Positions 44,881-53,011 of a stretch of 64,000 bases of DNA are shown here, piece after piece; positions within the stretch are counted from its first letter, which is position 1, and the number at the start of each line of letters is the position of its first letter. The position numbers and the translations under genes are program-made. This DNA is from Alistipes sp. (GTDB lineage Bacteria > Bacteroidota > Bacteroidia > Bacteroidales > Rikenellaceae). The stretch covers positions 1 to 64,000 of the forward strand of contig JAGAOZ010000001.1 of assembly GCA_017623505.1 (NCBI GenBank), in the 5' to 3' direction. The notes beneath the pieces were generated by a model. That model had not been told where the DNA came from. It searched no databases and saw only the letters and a list, made by a program, of their open reading frames with translations.

Positions 44881-44913
44881 ATAAGAGGTGTTCCGAAATG
44901 GAGCACCTCTTAT
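44881..44913 (+). terminator. Terminator after floA
   Basis: A 14-bp stem (44881-44894 with 44900-44913) centres on AGAGGTG and CACCTCT, has one G-T pair and a 5-nt loop, and lies 33 bp past the floA stop. Confidence 0.75.
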
Positions 44914-44942
44914 GCTATATACAAGAAATCAAAATATTTCAC

Positions 44943-44950
44943 TATTTTTG
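44943..44950 (+). promoter_or_regulatory. Predicted -7 element of the DedA-like gene
   Basis: TATTTTTG fits TAnnTTTG and lies 25 bp before the GTG start. The -33 element is unclear. Confidence 0.45.
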
Positions 44951-44974
44951 CAGCTGTTAATCTAAAGTGACACC

Positions 44975-45436
44975 GTGGAAGCTATTGTTGATATCCTTGT
45001 CGATTGGGGCTATATAGGTCTGTTTCTGGCTGCATTTGTTGCCGGAAGTATTCTTCCGTTCAGTTCTGAGCTGGTCCTCTCTGCATTGATTGGTATGGAT
45101 GCAGACCCGGTGTTGTGTATCATCTCGGCCTCTGTTGGTAATACTCTGGGTGGTGCTTTGTGTTATTGGCTGGGTTATGTCGGTAATCTCGAAAAGATAG
45201 AGAAGTGGATTGGTATCAATCAGCAGAAGATGGATAAATTTGCCGATTTTGTGCGACGTCGCGGAGCTTGGATTGGTTTCTTGGGCTTCTTGCCGTGGGT
45301 CGGAGAGGTTATCTTGGTTTTGCTCGGTCTGATGCGTTCCAATTTCTGGGTTACTACATTTTTTATGTTCCTTGGTAAGTTGTTGCGATATGTTGTTTGG
45401 TACCTGGGAACTCTTGGCGTGATAAACCTCTTTTAG
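44975..45436 (+). CDS. DedA/YqaA-family membrane protein
   Basis: A 153-aa inner-membrane protein with about four hydrophobic segments, of the VTT/SNARE-associated (DedA-like) superfamily. The GTG start at 44975 is the only reasonable one, since no upstream ATG is in frame. Family motifs are AGSILPFSSELVLSA near residue 24 and RRRGAWIGFLGFLPWVGE near residue 90. Members are implicated in lipid flipping and membrane homeostasis. It is much shorter than DedA itself and closer to the YqaA type. Confidence 0.85.
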   Translation: MEAIVDILVDWGYIGLFLAAFVAGSILPFSSELVLSALIGMDADPVLCIISASVGNTLGGALCYWLGYVGNLEKIEKWIGINQQKMDKFADFVRRRGAWIGFLGFLPWVGEVILVLLGLMRSNFWVTTFFMFLGKLLRYVVWYLGTLGVINLF

Positions 45437-45445
45437 TGATAAAGA

Positions 45446-45479
45446 AAATAGGTGCAGACTCATCAGCCTGCACCTATTT
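45446..45479. terminator. Bidirectional terminator
   Basis: A perfect 12-bp stem, AAATAGGTGCAG (45446-45457) and CTGCACCTATTT (45468-45479), lies between convergent genes. Confidence 0.85.
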
Positions 45480-45503
45480 ATATATAATGTATCTTCCTTT
45501 CGA

Positions 45504-47006
45504 CTACTCTATCTTCACACAACGAATCTGCATTGCGTTTGCGCGATACATCTCTTTCGCTGCGTCGTATCTGTTGTTCACGGCGCGTGTTGTGTTCAAG
45601 TCGAAGAATAACGATTTTGCGGTGTTGTTTGCTCCGGCATCAGCGGTCCAGTAGCAACCAATCCAAGGTACAGGTGTTGCGCCCTCGTAGTTGTTCATGT
45701 TGGTAAGTACACCCTTCTCGAAGCTGCGACGACCTGCTCCCGGCATAAACATCTTGACGCCGTTGCCATCTGTCAGGAACCAACCAAATTGGTCTTTCAC
45801 CGCTGCTGATGGCTGATTGTCATCCGCTCCGTCAATATCCAATAGGGCAAGCTGCTCGCTCGATGGTACAGCCCAGCCTCGTGGACATGGGTCGTTTGTG
45901 CCCTTTTTCCCTGTATAAGCACCCCAAACAGTGTTGTCTACATCGGCAGAATATATCCAGTTGTAGCTGTAATCCTTTGCGCCTAAGATAAATGTTGTAG
46001 GATGATTCTTTGCGTAATAAGGCGTACCAACCTCTGCGCCATTATTTTCAAGGCCTACAATCTTCATTCTGATATAGGCGTTTGCAGCGTCGTAGACAAC
46101 CTTGTCGGAGTTGTTGGCCATGTTGTAATGCATTGGACGGTTGAAAGGCTCAGTGCGGCCCCACTGATAGTAGAAGCCGTATCCCTCCAAAATCTTCTCT
46201 GGCGTTGTGTCGCCATTGCTGTTGGCGTATGCGCCGAGGTTGCGGTCCATAAATGTTCCTGCTGCGGTCTTTATAGCTGTCGCCTCAATATCTGAGCCTG
46301 TGAGCCAGATGTGCCAGCTCCACTCCACTTCGCCCGCTGCGTTGTATGCTGCTATGAGCGCACTGCCGTCCGGCATACGTGTTCCGGTTACTTTGTCGTC
46401 CTGGTCTTTTATTTCCTCGTGACCTACAAAGAATGTGAAAGTACCCTCCTCGCGGTCGTAGCTGTAATACTGAATCAAATCCTTAGCACTCTGCCATGCG
46501 AGCTCCACTCTGTCAGGAGTAAATGAGCTCTGAGCCTGCTCCGCGTAGCGTGTTACGTTTATCGTGTAACGAGTATCCTTCTGCCAAATAGCATAGCAGT
46601 TTGATGACTCTGCGCTCAGGTCGATAGCGTCGTTCAGTAATGAGAGGTAGCAGGTTGCTGTTACCATTGTTCCTGCTGTTGTATATCCGGTAAGCTTCAA
46701 TATTCCGTTCTCCTCTACTGTCGAGTCCTCAGCGGTATACTTCGTTGGGGCTGTCACCTTGACGGTCCAGTTTTGTACATCTATCGTGCTTACCTCCCAG
46801 CCATCAGGGTGGCTTGATACCGATACTGACGATATGTTGCGAGCTACGATAGGCAACTCAATCACAGCTCCCGGCTCGGTTACTATGCTGCCCGGCATCT
46901 CAAACACAAAATCATACTTCTCGTTATCCTCGCAAGATGTTAATCCCACCAGCGTTACGAGGGTTATTGCGAGTGATGTAAAAAGAGTTTTAAAAAGAGT
47001 TCTCAT
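45504..47006 (-). CDS. FISUMP-domain lipoprotein
   Basis: A 500-aa surface or periplasmic lipoprotein (signal ending LTSC, then EDNEK, an acidic stretch that fits surface export). The C-terminal half is a FISUMP domain (Fibrobacter succinogenes major paralogous domain), recognised by NDPCPRGWAVPSSEQLALL and the end LFFDLNTTRAVNNR and MQIRCVKIE. The N-terminal half has beta-sandwich-like segments. The function is unknown. It is divergent from the TonB receptor gene, with 289 bp between them. Confidence 0.85.
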   Translation of the reverse strand: MRTLFKTLFTSLAITLVTLVGLTSCEDNEKYDFVFEMPGSIVTEPGAVIELPIVARNISSVSVSSHPDGWEVSTIDVQNWTVKVTAPTKYTAEDSTVEENGILKLTGYTTAGTMVTATCYLSLLNDAIDLSAESSNCYAIWQKDTRYTINVTRYAEQAQSSFTPDRVELAWQSAKDLIQYYSYDREEGTFTFFVGHEEIKDQDDKVTGTRMPDGSALIAAYNAAGEVEWSWHIWLTGSDIEATAIKTAAGTFMDRNLGAYANSNGDTTPEKILEGYGFYYQWGRTEPFNRPMHYNMANNSDKVVYDAANAYIRMKIVGLENNGAEVGTPYYAKNHPTTFILGAKDYSYNWIYSADVDNTVWGAYTGKKGTNDPCPRGWAVPSSEQLALLDIDGADDNQPSAAVKDQFGWFLTDGNGVKMFMPGAGRRSFEKGVLTNMNNYEGATPVPWIGCYWTADAGANNTAKSLFFDLNTTRAVNNRYDAAKEMYRANAMQIRCVKIE

Positions 47007-47040
47007 ATCTGTTTTCTCAATTTTCGTTTCAAAACATCTG

Positions 47041-47071
47041 CAAATATATCAAAAACCAACGACTTTGCGAA
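47041..47071 (-). promoter_or_regulatory. Predicted promoter of the FISUMP lipoprotein gene
   Basis: On the minus strand there is TTCG (47068-47071, one mismatch to TTTG), a 19-bp spacer and TATATTTG (47041-47048). It is about 35 bp from the start. Confidence 0.55.
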
Positions 47072-47259
47072 CTATTCGTCGATTTTTCTTCTTTAAAGAA
47101 GAATTTATTGCCTCTTCTTGTCGCCTGTTGTCACTCACAAAACGCATAAATAGGCTCTTTATTGCTGTGTGATATGACAAATTTTGTAAATGATTAACCT
47201 TTTTAGCTTGCAAAATCCCTTTCATTTCGATAAATATTCTGTAATTGCTATTTATTGCG

Positions 47260-47267
47260 TATATTTG
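47260..47267 (+). promoter_or_regulatory. Predicted -7 element of the TonB receptor gene
   Basis: TATATTTG fits TAnnTTTG and lies 28 bp before the receptor start. No clear -33 element is seen. Confidence 0.45.
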
Positions 47268-47295
47268 CGGGGAATTTTATTATGTTAGGTAAATA

Positions 47296-50200
47296 ATGAG
47301 GAGACTATTATATACACTCCTGGTGCTTTTGTTGGCTTGGAGTGCTGAGGCACAAGTGACTACGGCATCGCTACGAGGCGTGGTGTCAAATGAGGGGCAT
47401 GAGGCTCTTGTCGGTGCCACGGTTGTTTTGTCGAATGAGCAGACAGGACAGCAATATGCTGTGGTAACAGACGCAGATGGCCGCTTTGCAATACACGGTG
47501 TGCGTCCAGCCGATAGCTATAAATTAGAGGTTGAGTTTATCGGCTATAATCCATTTATATTGAGCGACTTGTCTTTGCGAATAGGCGAGCATTGGCGACG
47601 CGAGATAATCCTTATAGAGCAAGCCTCTTCTATTGATGAAGTTCTCATCGAGGCTACCCCATTCAGTCGTTCGGGTATTACCCACAACTACAACGAGGAG
47701 CAGATTGACCGGATGCCGACAGTCTCTCGTTCGTTGTATGATTTGGTGCGTCTATCGCCACAAGCTATGGTAAACAAAAGCGGCGGTATGACCTATGGCG
47801 GCGTGGCTAACCGTTTCAACGCTTTTATGGTTGATGGTATGGCCAATAACGATATGTATGGTCTCTCCTCGTCGGGTACAAATGGTGGTCTGTCAAATGC
47901 TAACCCTGTGGCGCTCGATGCCATAGCGCAGTTGGAGGTGGCTGTTGCTCCGTACGATGTGCGTATCAGTGGTTTTAACGGCGGAGCAATCAATGCTATA
48001 ACAAAGTCTGGTACGAATGAGTTTCGTGGCTCAGCATATACCTATTATAACAATCAGGATTTCTACGGCAATGGCTTGAATGATAAACCATTAGCTGAGC
48101 AATCAACCCAGATTTACGGTGCTACGTTGGGTGGTGCTATTCTGCGGGATAAACTCTTCTTCTTCGTAAGTGGCGAGTATCGTTTGGAGTCCTCTCCATC
48201 CTCTTTCTATATGGGCTATGAGGGTGCAAATCTGATTGAGGAGGAGTTGCAGCGCATATCACGCCGTTATCACGCCTTGACCGGCTATGATGGTGGCGGT
48301 TACGCCCGTCGTGATGTGGAGCAATGGTCTGCATCTTTGATGGCTAAGTTGGATTGGCGTATCAATCAAAATAATGATTTATCGCTCAGTTATAGCTTCC
48401 TGGATGCGCTCTCCGAGGGTTATGGCAATACGGTTGATTCCTTTACTTTTGTCGGTTCGGGCTATGCAAATTATAGTACAGCTCACTATACTGCAATAGC
48501 TTGGGAATCAAATTTTTCGACAACATTACATAACTCATTGCGTATAGGCTACTCTCGTGTTGGCGACGGGCGTGACGCTGACCACGGAGGCGGCCTACCA
48601 AGTGTTATTGTGCGCAATACAGGTACGACCTCAGGAGTTGGTGTCAGCATTGGTACAAACCGCTATGCCGGCATCAACGATTTAAGCCAGAATGTTATCA
48701 CCTTTACCGATGATTTGATTCTTCAGGCAGGTGCTCACTCTTTGATTTTTGGTATGCACCATGAGTATTACGATATTCACAATCGTTACATTGCCAATGC
48801 TTTCGGTACCTATACCTATAATTCAATAGAGGATTTTGAGCAGGACCGCGCTGCCATATACGAATACAACTACACCGACCCTTCGGTCGCCGGCTCTACA
48901 ACCTGGGGCCCTAAGTTCCGTGCCGCCGAACTCAACTTCTACGTTCAGGATAGGTGGGATTTAACCTCAGAATTGACACTCAGTTATGGTGTGCGAGCTA
49001 CCTTGCCGTTGATTTTCAACGCTCCGACACCTAACGCCGAATTTAACTCTTCTGCGTTGGCTAAGGAGTACGGTGTGCGCATAGGTGATGTCCCTCGTTC
49101 TCATCTGTTGCTGTCGCCGAGGGTTGCGCTGTCTTGGGTGCGCCGCTATCCTAACGGCACATTGAATCTGGAGGCTGGTGCAGGTATCTTTTCGGGACAA
49201 GTACCATTTGTTTGGATAGTAAACAACTATTCCAATACAGGTGTTGAGCAGAAAGGTGTCCGTCTTGTGGCGGACGAGGGTGCTTCAGCAGCTCCATTTA
49301 CTGTTGTTCCTTCGCCTACTACCCTATCCAATACCAGCTTTATGCTTAACGCTATGGATGCAGATTTCCGCTATCCTCAGAATTTTAAGCTCAATGCGGC
49401 GGTGGAATACTCTTGGAATAACGGTTGGCGGGCCAATTTCGAGGCGCTCTATACCAAAACCATACATAGCGCACGCTTCAGCAATATAGCTATCGCACCT
49501 ACCGGTGAATATCTCCCACTTGTTGAAGGTGCCACATCTGGCGAGAAGTCTTTGCCGCTCTTTAGTCGTACCACCAATGACTATTCGGCCATTTACTATA
49601 TGCAGAACACCTCGAAAGGTTACTCCTACGCTTTGAGTGCCGAGCTCTCCAAGAGCTTTGACTTTGGTCTGTCGCTCTCGGCTGCCTACACCTTCTCACA
49701 CGCCTATTCTGTGTCGGATATTCCATCGACCTCCTCTTCGACGAATTGGACTCGTGGCTATGCGTTGGATTTGAATAGTGAGGAGTTGGCTCTCTCGGCA
49801 TACGATGTGCCACACAAACTCTCGTTGGTTGCTTCATATCACAAGCGATACGCCTCGCTTTTTGATGTGACTGTCGGTCTTGTTTATCAAATGATTTCAG
49901 GCCAACGCTACTCTCTCTGCTTTGGCGAGGGACGCGATATTAATGGCGATGGCGTATATGGCTCTACTTTGATGTATATCCCAACACAGGAGGAGATGCA
50001 GACGATGCGTTTTGCAGACGATGAGTCTTGCGCTCTGTGGAATGACTTTATCGAGAGCGATAGTTATCTTCGCTCACATCGAGGCTCTTTTGCCGAGCGC
50101 AATGCTATGCAGACCCCTATGGAGCACCGTCTGGATTTGCATTTTGCTCACGGCTTCTATTTCGGACGCGATAGCCGTCGCAAGGTGGAGCTCTCGCTTG

Positions 50201-50397
50201 ATATTATGAACTTCGGCAACTTGCTGTGTCGTGAATGGGGTGCATATTACAACGTGTCGGGATGGCGTCAGCAACCGGTGAAGATTGAGGGCTTGGAGGA
50301 TGGTGAGCCTGTCTACCGCTTCACCACGGCACAACTCACTCCCGATAATATTCTCTCGCGTTGGCACATGCAGCTGGGCGCGCGAATAATTTTCTAA
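47296..50397 (+). CDS. Oar-like TonB-dependent receptor
   Basis: A 1033-aa outer-membrane receptor. A signal peptide (about 1-19, ending AEAQ) is followed by a carboxypeptidase-regulatory-like domain (about 22-110) with TTASLRGVVSNEGHEALVGA. A plug domain follows, with RFNAFMVDGMANNDMYGL and FNGGAINAITKSGTNEFRGS. The barrel ends in the aromatic MQLGARIIF. The plug and barrel resemble Oar-type receptors (as in Myxococcus and other Bacteroidota) rather than SusC. No SusD partner is adjacent, so the ligand is not suggested by context, though the FISUMP lipoprotein is divergent. Confidence 0.9.
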   Translation: MRRLLYTLLVLLLAWSAEAQVTTASLRGVVSNEGHEALVGATVVLSNEQTGQQYAVVTDADGRFAIHGVRPADSYKLEVEFIGYNPFILSDLSLRIGEHWRREIILIEQASSIDEVLIEATPFSRSGITHNYNEEQIDRMPTVSRSLYDLVRLSPQAMVNKSGGMTYGGVANRFNAFMVDGMANNDMYGLSSSGTNGGLSNANPVALDAIAQLEVAVAPYDVRISGFNGGAINAITKSGTNEFRGSAYTYYNNQDFYGNGLNDKPLAEQSTQIYGATLGGAILRDKLFFFVSGEYRLESSPSSFYMGYEGANLIEEELQRISRRYHALTGYDGGGYARRDVEQWSASLMAKLDWRINQNNDLSLSYSFLDALSEGYGNTVDSFTFVGSGYANYSTAHYTAIAWESNFSTTLHNSLRIGYSRVGDGRDADHGGGLPSVIVRNTGTTSGVGVSIGTNRYAGINDLSQNVITFTDDLILQAGAHSLIFGMHHEYYDIHNRYIANAFGTYTYNSIEDFEQDRAAIYEYNYTDPSVAGSTTWGPKFRAAELNFYVQDRWDLTSELTLSYGVRATLPLIFNAPTPNAEFNSSALAKEYGVRIGDVPRSHLLLSPRVALSWVRRYPNGTLNLEAGAGIFSGQVPFVWIVNNYSNTGVEQKGVRLVADEGASAAPFTVVPSPTTLSNTSFMLNAMDADFRYPQNFKLNAAVEYSWNNGWRANFEALYTKTIHSARFSNIAIAPTGEYLPLVEGATSGEKSLPLFSRTTNDYSAIYYMQNTSKGYSYALSAELSKSFDFGLSLSAAYTFSHAYSVSDIPSTSSSTNWTRGYALDLNSEELALSAYDVPHKLSLVASYHKRYASLFDVTVGLVYQMISGQRYSLCFGEGRDINGDGVYGSTLMYIPTQEEMQTMRFADDESCALWNDFIESDSYLRSHRGSFAERNAMQTPMEHRLDLHFAHGFYFGRDSRRKVELSLDIMNFGNLLCREWGAYYNVSGWRQQPVKIEGLEDGEPVYRFTTAQLTPDNILSRWHMQLGARIIF

Positions 50398-50449
50398 AAA
50401 AAATATACTAAAATTTGCTGCATACGATTTATTTTTCAAATAAAATGTT

Positions 50450-50457
50450 TACCTTTG
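50450..50457 (+). promoter_or_regulatory. Predicted -7 element of the pyrC operon
   Basis: TACCTTTG fits TAnnTTTG and lies 17 bp before the leader ORF start. It would place the RNA start near 50464, so the leader ORF begins close to the 5' end. The -33 element is weak. Confidence 0.5.
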
Positions 50458-50474
50458 CCCAAACCAAAGGATAT

Positions 50475-50591
50475 ATGAGAAAACAATTACATCACAGCCT
50501 ACAATTTTTGCAGTGTCGAAAGGGTGTATCGCCCTCTTGTTGCGATGTTTGTTCTCGTCCTGTTTCTATTACTGTTTATTATTTTAATTGA
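50475..50591 (+). CDS. Predicted pyr operon leader peptide (38 aa)
   Basis: A short ORF starting MRKQLHHSLQ and ending SITVYYFN, then TGA at 50589-50591. Its final 15 sense codons, 24 to 38, all end in U, and from 50544 to 50597 more than half of the bases are T. The stop lies 6 nt before a perfect intrinsic terminator (50598-50622) that precedes pyrC. A small hairpin, AGGG (50521-50524) with CCCT (50532-50535), stands before the U-rich stretch and may pause RNA polymerase. This layout matches the UTP-sensing leader of enterobacterial pyrBI. Three Cys codons (22, 23, 26) leave amino-acid sensing as a weaker alternative. Confidence 0.7.
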   Translation: MRKQLHHSLQFLQCRKGVSPSCCDVCSRPVSITVYYFN

Positions 50592-50597
50592 TATATT

Positions 50598-50622
50598 GGC
50601 GGCTGTTTTAGCCGCCTTTTTT
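50598..50622 (+). terminator. Intrinsic terminator of the pyrC attenuator
   Basis: GGCGGCT (50598-50604), loop GTTTT, AGCCGCC (50610-50616), then six T. It is placed between the leader ORF stop and the pyrC ATG at 50629, so full termination would silence the operon. A ribosome at the leader stop codon would cover the 5' arm and prevent folding. This is consistent with regulated read-through. Confidence 0.85.
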
Positions 50623-50628
50623 GTAACT

Positions 50629-51900
50629 ATGAGTGAGCAAAGAGTAATACTTCGAGGAGGTCAGATAGTAACCGAGCGAGGTGTGATATGTGCCGATGTA
50701 GCGATTCAAGGTGATACTATTGTCGAGATTGGTCAGAGTATCTTACCACAGGCTGACGATAATGTTGTCGATTGCGAGTCGCTGACTATTATGAGCGGTT
50801 TGGTGGACCTGCACGTTCATCTCCGCGAGCCAGGTTTCTCTGCTAAGGAGACTATTGCCACCGGAACGATGTCTGCTGCAGCCGGAGGTTTTACCACCGT
50901 TTGCCCTATGCCGAATCTTAACCCCGCACCCGATTCTGTGGAAAATCTAGAGCAGGAGTTGGAACTTATCCGTCGCGATGCAAAGGTTAAGGTTGTGCCT
51001 TACGCGACTATTACACGTAACCGCTATGGTCGTGAGTTGGTTGATTTCGATTCAATGAAAGAGTCTGTTGCGGGCTTCTCGGATGACGGTAGCGGCGTGC
51101 AGAGTGAGGAGGTGATGCGTCAAGCTATGGCTGAGGCTGCTCGCACCGAGAGTATAATAGCTGCCCACTGCGAGATTAATGAGCTGCTGCGCAAAGGCTA
51201 TATTCATGATGGCGAGTATGCGCGATTGCATAATCATCGAGGTATCTGCTCAGAGAGCGAGTGGGGACAGATTAAGCGCGATATAGAGTTAGCACGCGCG
51301 GCAGGATGCCGTTACCACGTATGTCATATCTCTACTAAGGAGAGCGTTGAGCTTATCCGTCAGGCGAAAGCCGAGGGCGTGAAGATAACGTGCGAGACAG
51401 CACCTCACTACCTTACTATGTGTGATATGGATTTGCAGGAGGATGGCCGATTTAAGATGAATCCGCCTATCCGCTCGGCAGAGGATAGAGATGCTTTGGT
51501 CGCAGGTCTGCAAGATGGAACGATTGACGTTATTGCCACTGACCACGCACCACATACCGCCGATGAGAAATCACGCGGCTTAGAGCTGAGTGCTATGGGT
51601 GTTGTAGGTCTGGAAACATCGTTTGCCGTTGTCTATACCAAGTTGGTCAAGACGGGGGTTATCTCGCTCGAAAAGGCCGTTGATATTATGTCGGCTGCAC
51701 CACGACGCATCTTTGGCTTGAGCGGTGGTTTGGCTGTTGGCCAGAAGGCCGATATAGCTATCTTTGATTTGAATGAGCAGTGGACGGTTAATCCGGCAGA
51801 GTTCAAGACAATGGGCCGTGCAACACCTTTCGAGGGTTGGCCGTTGCAGGCTCGCTGTCGCATGACAATCGTCGATGGTAAGATTGTATACAAGAGATAA
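50629..51900 (+). CDS. pyrC: Dihydroorotase
   Basis: A 423-aa class I dihydroorotase that closes carbamoyl-aspartate to dihydroorotate. The start at 50629 gives MSEQRVILRGG; an in-frame reading to 50524 would translate the terminator hairpin and is rejected. Metal and catalytic residues are in place: HVHLREPG (HxH), DDGSGV, AAHCE, CHISTKES and ATDHAPH with the catalytic Asp. Its expression is probably set by the leader ORF and terminator just before it. carA follows after 16 nt. Confidence 0.95.
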   Translation: MSEQRVILRGGQIVTERGVICADVAIQGDTIVEIGQSILPQADDNVVDCESLTIMSGLVDLHVHLREPGFSAKETIATGTMSAAAGGFTTVCPMPNLNPAPDSVENLEQELELIRRDAKVKVVPYATITRNRYGRELVDFDSMKESVAGFSDDGSGVQSEEVMRQAMAEAARTESIIAAHCEINELLRKGYIHDGEYARLHNHRGICSESEWGQIKRDIELARAAGCRYHVCHISTKESVELIRQAKAEGVKITCETAPHYLTMCDMDLQEDGRFKMNPPIRSAEDRDALVAGLQDGTIDVIATDHAPHTADEKSRGLELSAMGVVGLETSFAVVYTKLVKTGVISLEKAVDIMSAAPRRIFGLSGGLAVGQKADIAIFDLNEQWTVNPAEFKTMGRATPFEGWPLQARCRMTIVDGKIVYKR

Positions 51901-51916
51901 ACAAAATATATAAGCA

Positions 51917-53011
51917 ATGAAACCTTTTACAAAAAAATTAGTTCTTGAAAGCGGTCAAGAGTTCTACGGTTACGGCTATGGTGCTGACGTGGAACGCGTG
52001 TGTGATATCGTTTTCAACACTTCGGTTGTGGGCTATCAGGAGATAATTTCTGACCCTGCATACCTTAATCAGATTGTGGTTATGACCTACCCTCTGATTG
52101 GTAACTATGGTATAACGGATGAAGATTTCGAGTCTAAGTCTAAAGAGCCTTTTGTGGGTGGTATGGTTGTCAGGGAGTGTAACGAAAATCCAAGCAACTT
52201 CCGCTATACCAAGACCTTCTCGGAGACTCTCGACGAGCAAGGCATACCTTGTATCGCAGGTGTTGATACACGAATGATTGTGCGTATCTTGCGTGACGGT
52301 GGCTCTCAGCGTGCAGCGATTGTCAATGCTTCAACAACTAAGGAGGATGCTTTGAAGATGATTGCTTCGACTCCTCGCCCTGAGAATCAGGTGGCTAAGG
52401 TTAGTTGCAAGAAACGTTGGTTCTCACGTACGCCTAACCACACATACGACATTGTAGCTGTCGATTGTGGTATCAAGTATAGCACCATCAGCGAGTTTAA
52501 TGCTCGTGGATGTAACGTGACAGTTGTTCCTTATAATACTACTCTGGAGGAGATTTTGGCATTTAATCCCGACGGCGTTTACATCTCAAATGGCCCTGGC
52601 TCTCCGGAGGAGTTGCCTGAGGTTGTGGAGCTGGTGAAGGCTCTCAAGGGTAAAGTTCCTATGCTGGGAGTGTCGCTCGGAGCAAATATCATTGCTTTGG
52701 CGTATGGAGCAAAGTGTTATCGTCTGCCTGCGGGTCATCTTGGCTCATCTGCTGTGCGTGATTTGGAGAGTGGCAGAATCGATATGACATCTCAGAACCA
52801 TATCTGGGTTGTAGACGATAAGTCGCTTTGCGGTACTTGCCTTACCAAAACCCATGAAAACGTTTTGGACTCTACGCTGGAGGGCTTTGAATGTAAGGAG
52901 GATAAACTCTTTGCTTTGAACTTCTATCCCGAAAGTGCTCCGGGACCACGCGACTGCACCTACCTTTTCGATAAATTTATTAAACTGATGGAGGAGAATC
53001 ACCATGCCTAA
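51917..53011 (+). CDS. carA: Carbamoyl phosphate synthase small subunit, glutaminase-degenerate
   Basis: A 364-aa protein with the full CarA architecture: an N-terminal CPSase domain (about 1-150) and a class I amidotransferase domain (about 180-364). The glutaminase centre is altered. The usual GICLGHQ nucleophile motif reads GVSLGAN, with Ser253 for Cys and Ala, Asn for His, Gln. The catalytic His of the HPE motif is Tyr337 (FYPESAPGP), while Glu339 is kept. The glutamine-contact NHGF reads NHIW, and the Ser of DPSY reads DPAY. It therefore probably cannot release ammonia from glutamine and may serve as a structural partner of CarB. It overlaps carB by 8 nt. Confidence 0.92.
   Translation: MKPFTKKLVLESGQEFYGYGYGADVERVCDIVFNTSVVGYQEIISDPAYLNQIVVMTYPLIGNYGITDEDFESKSKEPFVGGMVVRECNENPSNFRYTKTFSETLDEQGIPCIAGVDTRMIVRILRDGGSQRAAIVNASTTKEDALKMIASTPRPENQVAKVSCKKRWFSRTPNHTYDIVAVDCGIKYSTISEFNARGCNVTVVPYNTTLEEILAFNPDGVYISNGPGSPEELPEVVELVKALKGKVPMLGVSLGANIIALAYGAKCYRLPAGHLGSSAVRDLESGRIDMTSQNHIWVVDDKSLCGTCLTKTHENVLDSTLEGFECKEDKLFALNFYPESAPGPRDCTYLFDKFIKLMEENHHA

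Noticed and set aside
50524..50628. N-terminal extension of PyrC from a GTG at 50524
   Set aside because: It would translate the terminator hairpin and overlaps the leader ORF in another frame; the PyrC family starts at 50629.
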